Source of the DNA: Acidimicrobiia bacterium
GTDB lineage: Bacteria > Actinomycetota > Acidimicrobiia > Acidimicrobiales > SKKL01
DNA length: 64,000 bases
Reading direction: 5' to 3'
Assembly (NCBI GenBank): GCA_041676705.1
Contig: JBAYRL010000003.1
Span: 186,001-250,000, forward strand
Shown: positions 1 to 7,750 of the stretch, piece after piece
Numbering within the stretch: the first letter of the stretch is position 1
Layout of the letters: each line of letters opens with the position of its first letter
The notes under the pieces: model-generated
Database searches by the model: none
Told to the model about the DNA's origin: nothing
Seen by the model: the letters and a program-made list of their open reading frames with translations, nothing else
Position numbers and translations under genes: made by a program

Positions 1-12
1 AGCCCTATATTC

Positions 13-52
13 GAGTGGCCGCTACCAGTGCACCGAAAGGTAGAGGCCACTC
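13..52. terminator. Hairpin downstream of DsbA-like gene
   Basis: GAGTGGCC (13-20) pairs with GGCCACTC (45-52), and an inner TACC/GGTA (23-26, 39-42) extends the structure. It lies just past the stop of the minus-strand DsbA-like gene. There is no clear T-run on either side, so it may be a weak or factor-dependent terminator. Confidence 0.35.
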
Positions 53-72
53 AAATCAAGTAGGAAATCGTT

Positions 73-774
73 TTAATCCTGCTTATAGAGCGGTAGATCA
101 AGCGGTGGACGTTTAGTTCGTTTCAACTCTGAAAAATCTGGGAAATCAGCGAACACCCGCAGAGCACGATAAAATTCCACCGCCGTGTCGTCATCAGGCA
201 CACTGCTAATAACCGGGCCAAACAGCGAGTTCCCATGTGGCGGATCGAACGTAATGATCGGTGTACCCACACCGGCACCGGTACGGGCCAACGCACCATC
301 GGTTTCCGCTCTAATCAGCTGATCGTACGATTCGTTGTCGGCCTCGGTTAGTAGGTCCTGCGGAAGCGCCAGCTCGTCAAGGATTTCATCGAGCTTGGCG
401 GCCTGGGCACCGAAGGCCGCTCGTTCCAAATATGTGCCCGTGGCATTTTGGTACCAAAACCGTTCGCCGTAAGCTTTGTACAAGTTCCCCACAGCTTCAT
501 TGCCGAACCGTTCCCGCACCGCGGCGCAAATACGGTGAAAACGCAGCCCCCGCATTCGACCCTCGGCAGCCTGAGTTGGCTCATCCGAATCTTCGTTCAA
601 GAATTTTAACGAAATGAAACGCCATCCCACTCGGACACTCTCGAGCTCGGCGACTCGTCGTATCCAAACCGAAGTTTGCCAGGCGAATGGACAGCCGGGA
701 TCGAAAAAGAACTCGATGTCGTATGGCGCACCGGGCAGATCGGGTAATGGTATGGGTTCTTCAGTATCGCTCAC
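73..774 (-). CDS. DsbA-fold oxidoreductase (mycothiol-reductase/FrnE-like)
   Basis: A 233-aa thioredoxin-fold protein with a helical insertion, of the DsbA/2-hydroxychromene isomerase type. The N-terminal strand is followed by FFFDPGCPFAW, the position where actinobacterial mycothiol-dependent reductases such as Rv2466c carry their Cys-Pro active site. Only one cysteine is present in this motif (C-P-F-A), so a monothiol or glutaredoxin-like mechanism is more likely than a CxxC dithiol one. The later GVGTPIITF segment gives the cis-Pro loop typical of the fold. The upstream TTG at 780 is too close to the AAGGCGGG ribosome site; the GTG at 774 is 7 nt from it and was chosen. It stands alone on the minus strand. 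Substrate unknown; family assignment good, mycothiol dependence inferred from relatives. Confidence 0.72.
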   Translation of the reverse strand: MSDTEEPIPLPDLPGAPYDIEFFFDPGCPFAWQTSVWIRRVAELESVRVGWRFISLKFLNEDSDEPTQAAEGRMRGLRFHRICAAVRERFGNEAVGNLYKAYGERFWYQNATGTYLERAAFGAQAAKLDEILDELALPQDLLTEADNESYDQLIRAETDGALARTGAGVGTPIITFDPPHGNSLFGPVISSVPDDDTAVEFYRALRVFADFPDFSELKRTKRPPLDLPLYKQD

Positions 775-912
775 GGACAAGCCCGCCTTTCTTTAGGCCA
801 TAGTTGGCCTTCAAACTGACACAAAGTGTAACCAACGCGACGTCGCGCCAATTCCATCGGAGGTGACGCTGTGCATAACTGATCTAACACGCCGGAGTTG
901 GCACCTGAGACA

Positions 913-1677
913 TCAAAACCGAAGGGCGCCACCGCCGTCGACGCGAATACGTGTCCCTGTCACGTAGCCGGCATGATCAGATAGATAAAACGCCACAACG
1001 TTGGCCACATCGTCGGGGCGACAAACACGCCCGAAAGGGGCGTTGGCATCAAGATCTGCAGCGTTTTGCGCTCTTCCCCCAGTGGTGGCCTTAGTTAAAC
1101 GGTCACCCATATCAGTGGCAACCAGTCCGGGTGCTACCACGTTGACGTGAATATTGTGGCCGACAACTTCTTTCGCCAGTGTGAAGGCTAAGGCTTCGAG
1201 AGCCGCCTTCCCCATATTGTAAGGCGAGCCATTCGCACCATTTGAATCAGTAGCTACCGACGAAATCATGACAATGTTTCCGCTATTGCGTTCTTTCATG
1301 TAAGGAACACAAAGTTTGGCAAGATGAAACCCACCGTAGGCATGGGTACGGATCACACGGTCCAGCTCGTCTAGCTCGGTGTCCACTACGCTATTCCCGC
1401 GGCTCGCAATTCCTCCATTGTGGACGAGCGCGCTGGGAGCACCCAGCTCTTCCACCACCCTGTCCACCATGGCTTGGCAAGCATCCCAATTATCGACTGA
1501 GGCTGCCACGGCGATTGCCCTTTGACCTAATGCTTCAATTTCAGCGACGGTGGCCGCGGCCGCCTCTTCATCACGGCGGTAATTAACCGCTATGTCATAG
1601 CCCGCCTGGGCGAGTTTCAAACAAATTGCGCGGCCAATACCTCGACCGCCCCCAGATACCAATGCAACTTCGTTCAT
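913..1677 (-). CDS. SDR-family oxidoreductase (FabG-like)
   Basis: A 254-aa classical short-chain dehydrogenase/reductase, full length. It has the Rossmann glycine motif GGGRGIG (residues 9-15), catalytic Ser139/140, Tyr153 and Lys157 (YNMGK), and the C-terminal segment YVTGTRIRVDGG that closes FabG-type enzymes. The usual NAG motif after beta-4 reads HNGG, a mild departure. It should reduce a keto group or oxidise a hydroxyl with NAD(P)(H). Sequence alone cannot separate 3-oxoacyl reductase from other SDR substrates. It has no operon partner: the flanking genes are 130-170 bp away. The start is ATG at 1677 with GGCGGA directly before it. Confidence 0.85.
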   Translation of the reverse strand: MNEVALVSGGGRGIGRAICLKLAQAGYDIAVNYRRDEEAAAATVAEIEALGQRAIAVAASVDNWDACQAMVDRVVEELGAPSALVHNGGIASRGNSVVDTELDELDRVIRTHAYGGFHLAKLCVPYMKERNSGNIVMISSVATDSNGANGSPYNMGKAALEALAFTLAKEVVGHNIHVNVVAPGLVATDMGDRLTKATTGGRAQNAADLDANAPFGRVCRPDDVANVVAFYLSDHAGYVTGTRIRVDGGGALRF

Positions 1678-1764
1678 TCCGCCACGCTAGAGCCTTAGTG
1701 GCGGCGAGTCAGATCAAACACGTGTTGCTCCAACCACCAGCACTATTATGACTTATGTCACTCA

Positions 1765-1777
1765 TTTACTTAGTAAA
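1765..1777. promoter_or_regulatory. Palindrome upstream of ABC exporter operon
   Basis: TTTACTTAGTAAA is a perfect 6-1-6 palindrome 67 bp before the exporter start. Its AT-rich dyad resembles MarR/TetR-family operators, which often control such exporters. No regulator gene is adjacent, so its use is a guess. Confidence 0.35.
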
Positions 1778-1844
1778 GAAGATTCTTGGTTAGCCTGCCT
1801 CAGATGATCGCGGCACTGGTCGTGCCCGGTCGGGGGATTGTTTA

Positions 1845-3575
1845 ATGCTTGAATTGTTAAAGATTTATATGCCTCGGGTGAAAGCACTGCTCTTCGGCGT
1901 GCTGGTTTTTGAGGTTCTTCAAGCAATCTTCACCCTGCTATTACCACGTGTCACGGCTGACATAATCGACAAGGGCGTTGTTCAAAACGACAGCGGTGCT
2001 ATCTGGTCAATTGGTGGCTGGATGATGATAATAGCCATTAGTCAAGGCCTGGCTTTGGTAGCCGGAATATATTTCGCCGCTCGCGCCTCAATGGCGGCCG
2101 GTCGCGAGATTCGCCAAGACCTCTTCCACAAGGTAACCGGCTTCTCTTCGCAAGAAATGGGCCACTTTGGTGCCCCTACGCTGATCACGCGTATCACCAA
2201 TGATGTTCAACAAATACAAGCCATGATTCACATGGCCTGCACCATGGCTGTTATGGCACCCATAACTGGTGTTTTTGGTACTTACATGGCGATTCGAGAA
2301 GATGCCTCGCTTTCTATTGTGCTCTTAATTTCAATACCATTATTTGCACTAGTCGCGGGCACCTTGATGGGCAAAGCGCACCCCATTTTTACTCTCATGC
2401 AAGACCGTATCGACGATGTAAACACCGTCTTACGCGAACAAATCACCGGCATCCGGGTGGTTCGAGCTTTCGTGCGTGAACCCGCCGAAGAGAAACGGTT
2501 CGCTACGGCTAACCAGGCTTTAACCGACACCGGTTTTCGCACTGGCCGCATTATGGCTGTCCTTTTCCCCGCGGTAATGCTGGTTCAAAACGGTGCCAGT
2601 GTGGCCATCATTTGGTACGGCGCGTTGCGCATCGATGCTGGCGAGATGTCAATTGGTTCGCTGGTGGCGTTCTTGGGCTACATCGTGATGGTGCTAATGG
2701 CGGTCATGATGTCAAGCTTCATGTTCGTCATGTTGCCTAGGGCTGCTGTTTCTGGCAATCGAATTATGGAAGCGTTAAGGGCCGAGGCTTCGGTTACAAA
2801 CCCCAGCCACGCCCGCAGCGATGTTGGACACCGCGGCGCACTTGAGCTGCGAGAGGTGACTTTCGGTTACCCAGGTGCCGAGGAACCCGTGATCCGCTCT
2901 GTTTCGTTTACCACTCGACCTGGGGAAACAACTGCCATTATTGGTAGCACCGGCTCGGGTAAAACAACGCTTTTGAACCTGGTACCTCGACTTTTCGATG
3001 TCACAGGCGGTGCAATCTTAATCGACGACACCAACATACGTGAGCTTGACCTAGATGACCTGTGGGCCAGAATCGGCCTAATTCCGCAGCGTCCTTTCCT
3101 CTTCTCTGGAACCATTGCCGACAATCTTCGCTACGGCAAAGAAGATGCGACCGAAGAAGAGATTTGGGAAGCCTTGACAGTGGCCCAAGGTGCCGACTTC
3201 GTGGCGGCCATGCCCGAGGGCATCTACTCGCAGATCACCCAAGGCGGTACCAATGTTTCAGGTGGGCAACGCCAGCGATTAGCGATTGCCCGCGCCCTTA
3301 TCCGCAAACCAGATATCTATCTTTTCGACGACTCGTTCTCGGCCCTAGATTTGACCACCGACGCCAACCTGAGAGCTGCTCTGGTGCCCTATACCGCCAA
3401 CGCCATCACTATTTTGGTGGCGCAACGGGTGTCCACCATTGTGAACGCTGATCAAATTGTGGTGCTAGAGGAAGGTTCCGTGGTCGGACTTGGCACCCAT
3501 GACGAACTCTTGGCCACCTGCCCAACCTATGTTGAGATCGTCGACTCGCAAATGAGTGTGGAGGCAAAGAGTTGA
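1845..3575 (+). CDS. Heterodimeric ABC exporter, degenerate-site subunit
   Basis: A 576-aa half-transporter: six-helix membrane domain (about residues 1-320) fused to an ATPase domain. Walker A is GSTGSGKT (from residue 367) and the signature is VSGGQRQRLAIARAL. The catalytic glutamate after Walker B is replaced by Asp496 (LFDDSFSALD) and the switch histidine by Gln527 (VAQRVSTI). This is the degenerate-site half of asymmetric exporters such as TM287/288, BmrCD and LmrCD, so ATP bound here should be hydrolysed slowly or not at all. The ATG is preceded by GGGGGA. It overlaps the next gene by 4 bp and is translationally coupled to it. Drug, lipid or peptide export is likely; the substrate cannot be read. 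Confidence 0.9.
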   Translation: MLELLKIYMPRVKALLFGVLVFEVLQAIFTLLLPRVTADIIDKGVVQNDSGAIWSIGGWMMIIAISQGLALVAGIYFAARASMAAGREIRQDLFHKVTGFSSQEMGHFGAPTLITRITNDVQQIQAMIHMACTMAVMAPITGVFGTYMAIREDASLSIVLLISIPLFALVAGTLMGKAHPIFTLMQDRIDDVNTVLREQITGIRVVRAFVREPAEEKRFATANQALTDTGFRTGRIMAVLFPAVMLVQNGASVAIIWYGALRIDAGEMSIGSLVAFLGYIVMVLMAVMMSSFMFVMLPRAAVSGNRIMEALRAEASVTNPSHARSDVGHRGALELREVTFGYPGAEEPVIRSVSFTTRPGETTAIIGSTGSGKTTLLNLVPRLFDVTGGAILIDDTNIRELDLDDLWARIGLIPQRPFLFSGTIADNLRYGKEDATEEEIWEALTVAQGADFVAAMPEGIYSQITQGGTNVSGGQRQRLAIARALIRKPDIYLFDDSFSALDLTTDANLRAALVPYTANAITILVAQRVSTIVNADQIVVLEEGSVVGLGTHDELLATCPTYVEIVDSQMSVEAKS

Positions 3576-5464
3576 ACGACAACGCTCAACAACCAGAATC
3601 CGGTGCTCGCCTCTCAACCCGTGATCAGGCACTAACTCGAAACGCTTGGGCCGGGCCGGGTGCGCCCCCCATGTCCACTTCGGCCGACCCCAAAGCGGTG
3701 CTGCGGCGTGTCAAAGATCTGCTGCGACCCGAACGCATCTTCATCACCGTCATTTTGGTTTCGGTGATTATTAGCGTAAGCATGACTGTTTATGGTCCTC
3801 GTTTACTGGGTCAAGCCACCGATGTCATCGTAGACGGGCTCTTTAGCGGTGATGGCTTAGACCGCTCAAAGCTCTTAACGGTCCTCACTACCGCCGTAAT
3901 TATTTACGTCGTGGGTGCAGCATTGTCGTGGCTAACCGCCTACATCATGGCGGGAGTGGTTCACCGAACCATGTTCCGGCTACGCGAAAGCGTAGAAGAC
4001 AAGATAAACCGTCTGCCTTTGCACTACATCGACCGCACCCCCAGGGGCGACTTGTTGAGTCGCGTTACCAACGACATCGACAACATCACACAAAGCCTTC
4101 AAATGAGCGTCAGCCAGGTACTCAACCAGTTGCTGATGGTGGTTGGCGTGGTGTTCATGATGGCCTGGATTTCGCCGCTATTAGCAATCTTTGCCGTGGT
4201 AATGATTCCCGTTTCGTTGTGGATCGTGAAGTTCGTAGGGAGAAAGTCTCGAAAACGATTCGGGGCACAGTGGCGCCATACCGGCGAGTTGAACTCCATT
4301 GTGGAAGAGTCCTTTACCGGGCACTCGCTAGTAAAAGTGTTCGGGCGACAAAGCCAGGTTGAAGCCGAGTTCTCGACAGTTAACGACCAGCTATACGAAG
4401 CCAGTTATAAGGCCCAGTTCATCGTGGGCATCACCCAACCCATGATGTCATTGCTTGGTAACCTCAACTATTTGTTCGTGGCCGTGGCTGGAAGTTTCAT
4501 GATTACGAGCGGTCGAATGACTATTGGCCAGCTTCAGGCATTCATTCAATACGCTCGCTTATACACCCAGCCTCTTCGTACCTTGGCGGGCATGATGAAC
4601 ATGGTGCAGTCGGGAATTGCCTCGGCAGAGCGAGTTTTTGAGTTCCTAGACGTAGAAGAAGAAAGCGCCGAACCGACCAACCCACCATCGTTGGAAACCG
4701 TTGAAGGTCGCGTAGTTTTCAGCGACGTCTCGTTCTCTTACAGCCCTGACAAACGCCTGATAGAGCACCTTTCGCTAGTGGCTAACCCCGGCGAAACCAT
4801 AGCCATCGTCGGTCCTACAGGTGCTGGTAAAACTACGTTGGTAAACCTGATAATGCGGTTCTACGAACTGAACGATGGCCAAATTAGCCTTGATGGTGTC
4901 AACATCGCCGACCTACGTCGCGACCAGCTGCGCAGCCATGTGGGGATGGTTTTACAAGACACCTGGCTCTTCGAAGACACCATTTGGGAAAACCTCAAAT
5001 ACGGCAACCTCGAAGCCACCGATGAACAGATCTTGCAGGCCGCCCGGGCGGCATATGTTGACCGTTTTGTGCACACGTTGTCGGACGGCTACGAAACGGT
5101 TATCGACGAAGACGGTACCAACCTAAGTGCCGGCGAAAAACAGCTCATTACCATCGCCCGAGCCTTTCTCAACAACCCTTCTATTCTCATTTTGGACGAG
5201 GCCACAAGCTCGGTAGATACCCGAACCGAAGTGTTGATCCAAGAAGCCATGGCAAACTTGAGAGCACAGCGGACGAGCTTTGTGATCGCACACCGCCTCT
5301 CCACTATCCGTGACGCCGACATCATATTGATGATGGAGGACGGCCAAATTGTGGAGCAAGGTTCACACGACGACCTGCTAGCAGCCCAAGGGGCGTATCA
5401 TCGCCTATACAACTCGCAGTTCCAAGCCGCTTCCGTCGATATTGACGCCCCGGTTGGTAACTAG
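3572..5464 (+). CDS. Heterodimeric ABC exporter, catalytic-site subunit
   Basis: A 630-aa half-transporter with an extra hydrophilic N-terminus of about 45 residues, six membrane helices, and a C-terminal ATPase. Walker A is GPTGAGKT. The Walker B end ILDEATSSVD keeps catalytic Glu543, and the switch IAHRLSTI keeps His574. Its own signature is the variant LSAGE, and this pairs in the dimer with the degenerate Walker site of the upstream subunit. Together the two genes code one consensus and one degenerate ATP site. The start is TTG at 3572, within the TTGA overlap with the upstream stop, with GGAGG 7 nt before it. Confidence 0.9.
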   Translation: MNDNAQQPESGARLSTRDQALTRNAWAGPGAPPMSTSADPKAVLRRVKDLLRPERIFITVILVSVIISVSMTVYGPRLLGQATDVIVDGLFSGDGLDRSKLLTVLTTAVIIYVVGAALSWLTAYIMAGVVHRTMFRLRESVEDKINRLPLHYIDRTPRGDLLSRVTNDIDNITQSLQMSVSQVLNQLLMVVGVVFMMAWISPLLAIFAVVMIPVSLWIVKFVGRKSRKRFGAQWRHTGELNSIVEESFTGHSLVKVFGRQSQVEAEFSTVNDQLYEASYKAQFIVGITQPMMSLLGNLNYLFVAVAGSFMITSGRMTIGQLQAFIQYARLYTQPLRTLAGMMNMVQSGIASAERVFEFLDVEEESAEPTNPPSLETVEGRVVFSDVSFSYSPDKRLIEHLSLVANPGETIAIVGPTGAGKTTLVNLIMRFYELNDGQISLDGVNIADLRRDQLRSHVGMVLQDTWLFEDTIWENLKYGNLEATDEQILQAARAAYVDRFVHTLSDGYETVIDEDGTNLSAGEKQLITIARAFLNNPSILILDEATSSVDTRTEVLIQEAMANLRAQRTSFVIAHRLSTIRDADIILMMEDGQIVEQGSHDDLLAAQGAYHRLYNSQFQAASVDIDAPVGN

Positions 5465-5552
5465 CTTCGGTTGGTAGCTTGGTTCGCCAGGTGAAAACCA
5501 GGTAGCCAAACAGGGCGCTGATCGTGGCGCGGGTGGCAGAAGCGTTGGATTC

Positions 5553-6587
5553 TTAGGGAACCAACACGGCCCGGCCAAGAATTTCTCCGCGTTCAAGCTG
5601 GGCAAAAACTTTGGCGGCGTCATCAAGGGGGAAAGCAGTAGCTGCCACATGAATTCGCCCGGCCGCAGCTAGCGCTACAACTTCTGCCAAGTCACGGCGA
5701 GTGCCACCATATGGTTTTTGCACAGTAACGCCCCAAGGTACCGGTGCGGCCATCCCTATAGCGCTCATCGGCAAAGTACCGCCGCCTAAACCAACCAGCA
5801 TTATTTGACCTGCGGAACGCACGGCGTTGCCAGCAATATCCAAGGTTGAATCGAGCCCAACGAAATCGAAGATGGCATCGGCACCGACCTGATTGGTGAG
5901 CGCCAGAATGTCGGTTGCGGTGTTGGTCTCAGCTAGGAGCACATGGTCGGCACCCAACTCGGTTGCTTGGGCGAGGCGCGCCTCATCGGTATCGACGGCG
6001 ATGACAGTCGCCCCAGTGGTGGCCTTAAGAATCTGTAGGCCGACGTGTCCCAAGCCACCAACACCGATCACTACTGCGGTAGAGCTTGGGTTCAAGCGCG
6101 AGCGGGCTTGAGCAATGGCATGGTAGGGCGTTAACCCAGCATCGGTTAAAGGCGTGGCGGCAATGGGGTCTAAATCACCAAGTGGCACCAGATGGCGCGC
6201 TGGTACCACCACATAATCGGCCATGCCGCCATCAAGGCCTAGCCCACCACCGGGAACCGTACTTCTTGGGTAGGCACGGCAATAGTTTTCGGCACCTACC
6301 AAGCAAGCACTGCAGCGACCACAACCCCAGCAGATGTAGACCAAAGCAGGGGTCCCTTCCTCCCAGCCAACAACACCTTCACCGGCCAGGGCCACGGTGC
6401 CCGAGACCTCGTGACCAAAGGTCATTGGGGTGGGGAAAACCGTGGCAGGAGCATGAAGTATGTGTAGATCGGAATGACATACGCCAGCCCCGGTTACTTT
6501 CAACAACACCTGGCCAGCACCAGGCACCGGCGTATCAACTTCTCGCAGCTCGGTGACACCTGGTGCAACAAGTTGGAATGCTCTCAT
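5553..6587 (-). CDS. Zinc-dependent alcohol dehydrogenase
   Basis: A 344-aa medium-chain dehydrogenase. The N-terminal GroES-like domain carries catalytic zinc ligands in GVCHSD and FGHEVSG, and the structural zinc lobe CWGCGRCSACLVGAENYC. The Rossmann motif VIGVGGLGHVGLQ follows, then VIAVDTDEARL, whose Asp suggests NAD preference. All metal ligands expected for an active two-zinc ADH are visible. It should oxidise or reduce a primary or secondary alcohol/aldehyde. It is divergent from thioredoxin across a 264-bp region rich in inverted repeats. Exact substrate unknown. Confidence 0.88.
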   Translation of the reverse strand: MRAFQLVAPGVTELREVDTPVPGAGQVLLKVTGAGVCHSDLHILHAPATVFPTPMTFGHEVSGTVALAGEGVVGWEEGTPALVYICWGCGRCSACLVGAENYCRAYPRSTVPGGGLGLDGGMADYVVVPARHLVPLGDLDPIAATPLTDAGLTPYHAIAQARSRLNPSSTAVVIGVGGLGHVGLQILKATTGATVIAVDTDEARLAQATELGADHVLLAETNTATDILALTNQVGADAIFDFVGLDSTLDIAGNAVRSAGQIMLVGLGGGTLPMSAIGMAAPVPWGVTVQKPYGGTRRDLAEVVALAAAGRIHVAATAFPLDDAAKVFAQLERGEILGRAVLVP

Positions 6588-6606
6588 AGGATTCCCCCTC
6601 TTTTCC

Positions 6607-6674
6607 CGTTAGCGTTAAACCAATGTCTAACTGGTGGTTTAGCCCACCTCAGCGTTAATCCTAGAGCGCTAACG
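6607..6674. promoter_or_regulatory. Inverted and direct repeats upstream of ADH
   Basis: CGTTAGCG (6607-6614) is matched by CGCTAACG (6667-6674). AGCGTTAA is repeated directly at 6611 and 6651, and AAACCA/TGGTTT arms lie inside. The cluster sits 20-87 bp before the ADH start and looks like a multi-site operator, though no cognate regulator is adjacent. Confidence 0.4.
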
Positions 6675-6725
6675 TTTCTGAGTATGGCTCGCGTGGTTCA
6701 GATAAACCGAACGAGCGGTTCACCG

Positions 6726-6757
6726 ATATTCCATAGAATTGTGTAGTATTGGAATAT
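6726..6757 (+). promoter_or_regulatory. Inverted repeat in thioredoxin promoter region
   Basis: ATATTCCA (6726-6733) and TGGAATAT (6750-6757) form perfect 8-bp arms separated by 16 bp. A possible -10 element TAGTAT lies between the arms, about 100 bp before the thioredoxin start. This arrangement could be a redox-regulator operator; function not established. Confidence 0.35.
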
Positions 6758-6851
6758 TAGCCGGTCGTGGCTGGTTGAAAATGTTTGGCTACTGATAAAG
6801 CCATTCAATCTTCAAACTCAGAAAACTGTCTCGCTACAGCAAAGGCAAAAC

Positions 6852-7220
6852 GTGTCCACAATAAACCTCACCGCAGACACCTTCGAAGATACCGTCTCGA
6901 AAGATGGCATAGTCCTGGTTGACTGGTGGGCCGCCTGGTGTGGTCCATGCCGCACCTTTGCGCCCATCTTCGAAGAAGCAGCTACCAAGTACCCTGAAAT
7001 CACCTTCGGTAAAATCGATACAGAAGCCGAGCAAAACCTCTCAGGGTCAGCAGGAATCATGTCGATTCCGACGCTCATGCTCTTTCGCGATGGCATTTTG
7101 CTCTTTAACCAGGCTGGTGCGCTACCGGCCGCAGCACTGGACGATCTAATTTCACAGGCCCAGGCACTTGACATGGAACAAGTACGTGCCGACATTGAGG
7201 CCCAAAACAGCTCGAACTAA
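6852..7220 (+). CDS. Thioredoxin
   Basis: A 122-aa cytoplasmic thioredoxin. The active site WCGPC places the redox cysteines at residues 30 and 33, preceded by VDWWAAW. The cis-proline loop is SIPTL. The C-terminal 20 residues beyond the standard ~105-aa fold are acidic and hydrophilic. It reduces protein disulfides using electrons from thioredoxin reductase, which is not in this window. The start is GTG with AAAGGC 8 nt upstream. It is a single-gene unit closed by a strong hairpin terminator. Confidence 0.93.
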   Translation: MSTINLTADTFEDTVSKDGIVLVDWWAAWCGPCRTFAPIFEEAATKYPEITFGKIDTEAEQNLSGSAGIMSIPTLMLFRDGILLFNQAGALPAAALDDLISQAQALDMEQVRADIEAQNSSN

Positions 7221-7243
7221 ACCAAGCTGATTTAGAGCTACTT

Positions 7244-7295
7244 AGTTAGAGCCTCACCAAGGCAATCTACTTCTTGGTGAGGCTCTAACTTTCTC
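7244..7295 (+). terminator. Strong hairpin terminator after thioredoxin
   Basis: Perfect 18-bp arms: AGTTAGAGCCTCACCAAG (7244-7261) and its reverse complement (7273-7290), with an 11-nt loop and TTCTC after the stem. It lies 24 bp after the thioredoxin stop and probably also serves the convergent minus-strand csoR-like gene. Confidence 0.85.
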
Positions 7296-7348
7296 AAAGA
7301 TTTTCAGCGAAGACTGTGCAATTCAGCAGCCGAGTAATTCAGGTCGAC

Positions 7349-7618
7349 CTATTTCAGGTTCAGAAAGAGCGCTTCCATCTCTTCCACAGTCATGCCCTCA
7401 GACTCGGCTTCGTCGGGATTGTTCATGCAATAACGCATCCCTGCCGACATCAATCGAAGCGACGTTCTGCGAAGCGCGCCTTGTGCCGCGTTCAGCTGGG
7501 CTATCACATCCTTACAGCTAGCACCCTCTTCCAGCATCCGCTGCACACCACGCACCTGTCCTTCGGCGCGCGCTAAACGCCGCAGGGCTTCTTCACTTAC
7601 CTCATCAGGAAATTTCAT
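7349..7618 (-). CDS. CsoR-family repressor with CstR-like Cys pair
   Basis: An 89-aa four-helix repressor of the CsoR/RcnR/FrmR family. The first helix carries RLARAEGQVRGVQRML, and SCKDVIAQL follows with Cys35. The third motif reads SAGMRYC with Cys64. Copper-sensing CsoR needs Cys-His-Cys, with the His four residues before the last Cys; here that position is Gly60. The two cysteines 29 residues apart without the His match the persulfide sensor CstR of Staphylococcus aureus, which crosslinks them by a polysulfide. A reactive-sulfur repressor is therefore favoured over a copper sensor. The ATG at 7618 was chosen over a TTG at 7636. Candidate operators occur at 49.1, 49.3 and 54.9 kb; none is clear at its own promoter. 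Confidence 0.85.
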   Translation of the reverse strand: MKFPDEVSEEALRRLARAEGQVRGVQRMLEEGASCKDVIAQLNAAQGALRRTSLRLMSAGMRYCMNNPDEAESEGMTVEEMEALFLNLK

Positions 7619-7750
7619 ACCTACCGGCCTAGCCAAATACTGCGTAATAGATAGGTATACACGTTAGCGTAAGTCGGCCCTAAGTGTGCCTTCATAATCA
7701 CTGTTAGTGACCAACTGAACACGTAAAGTGGGCCCAAAGGTTGTATTAAT

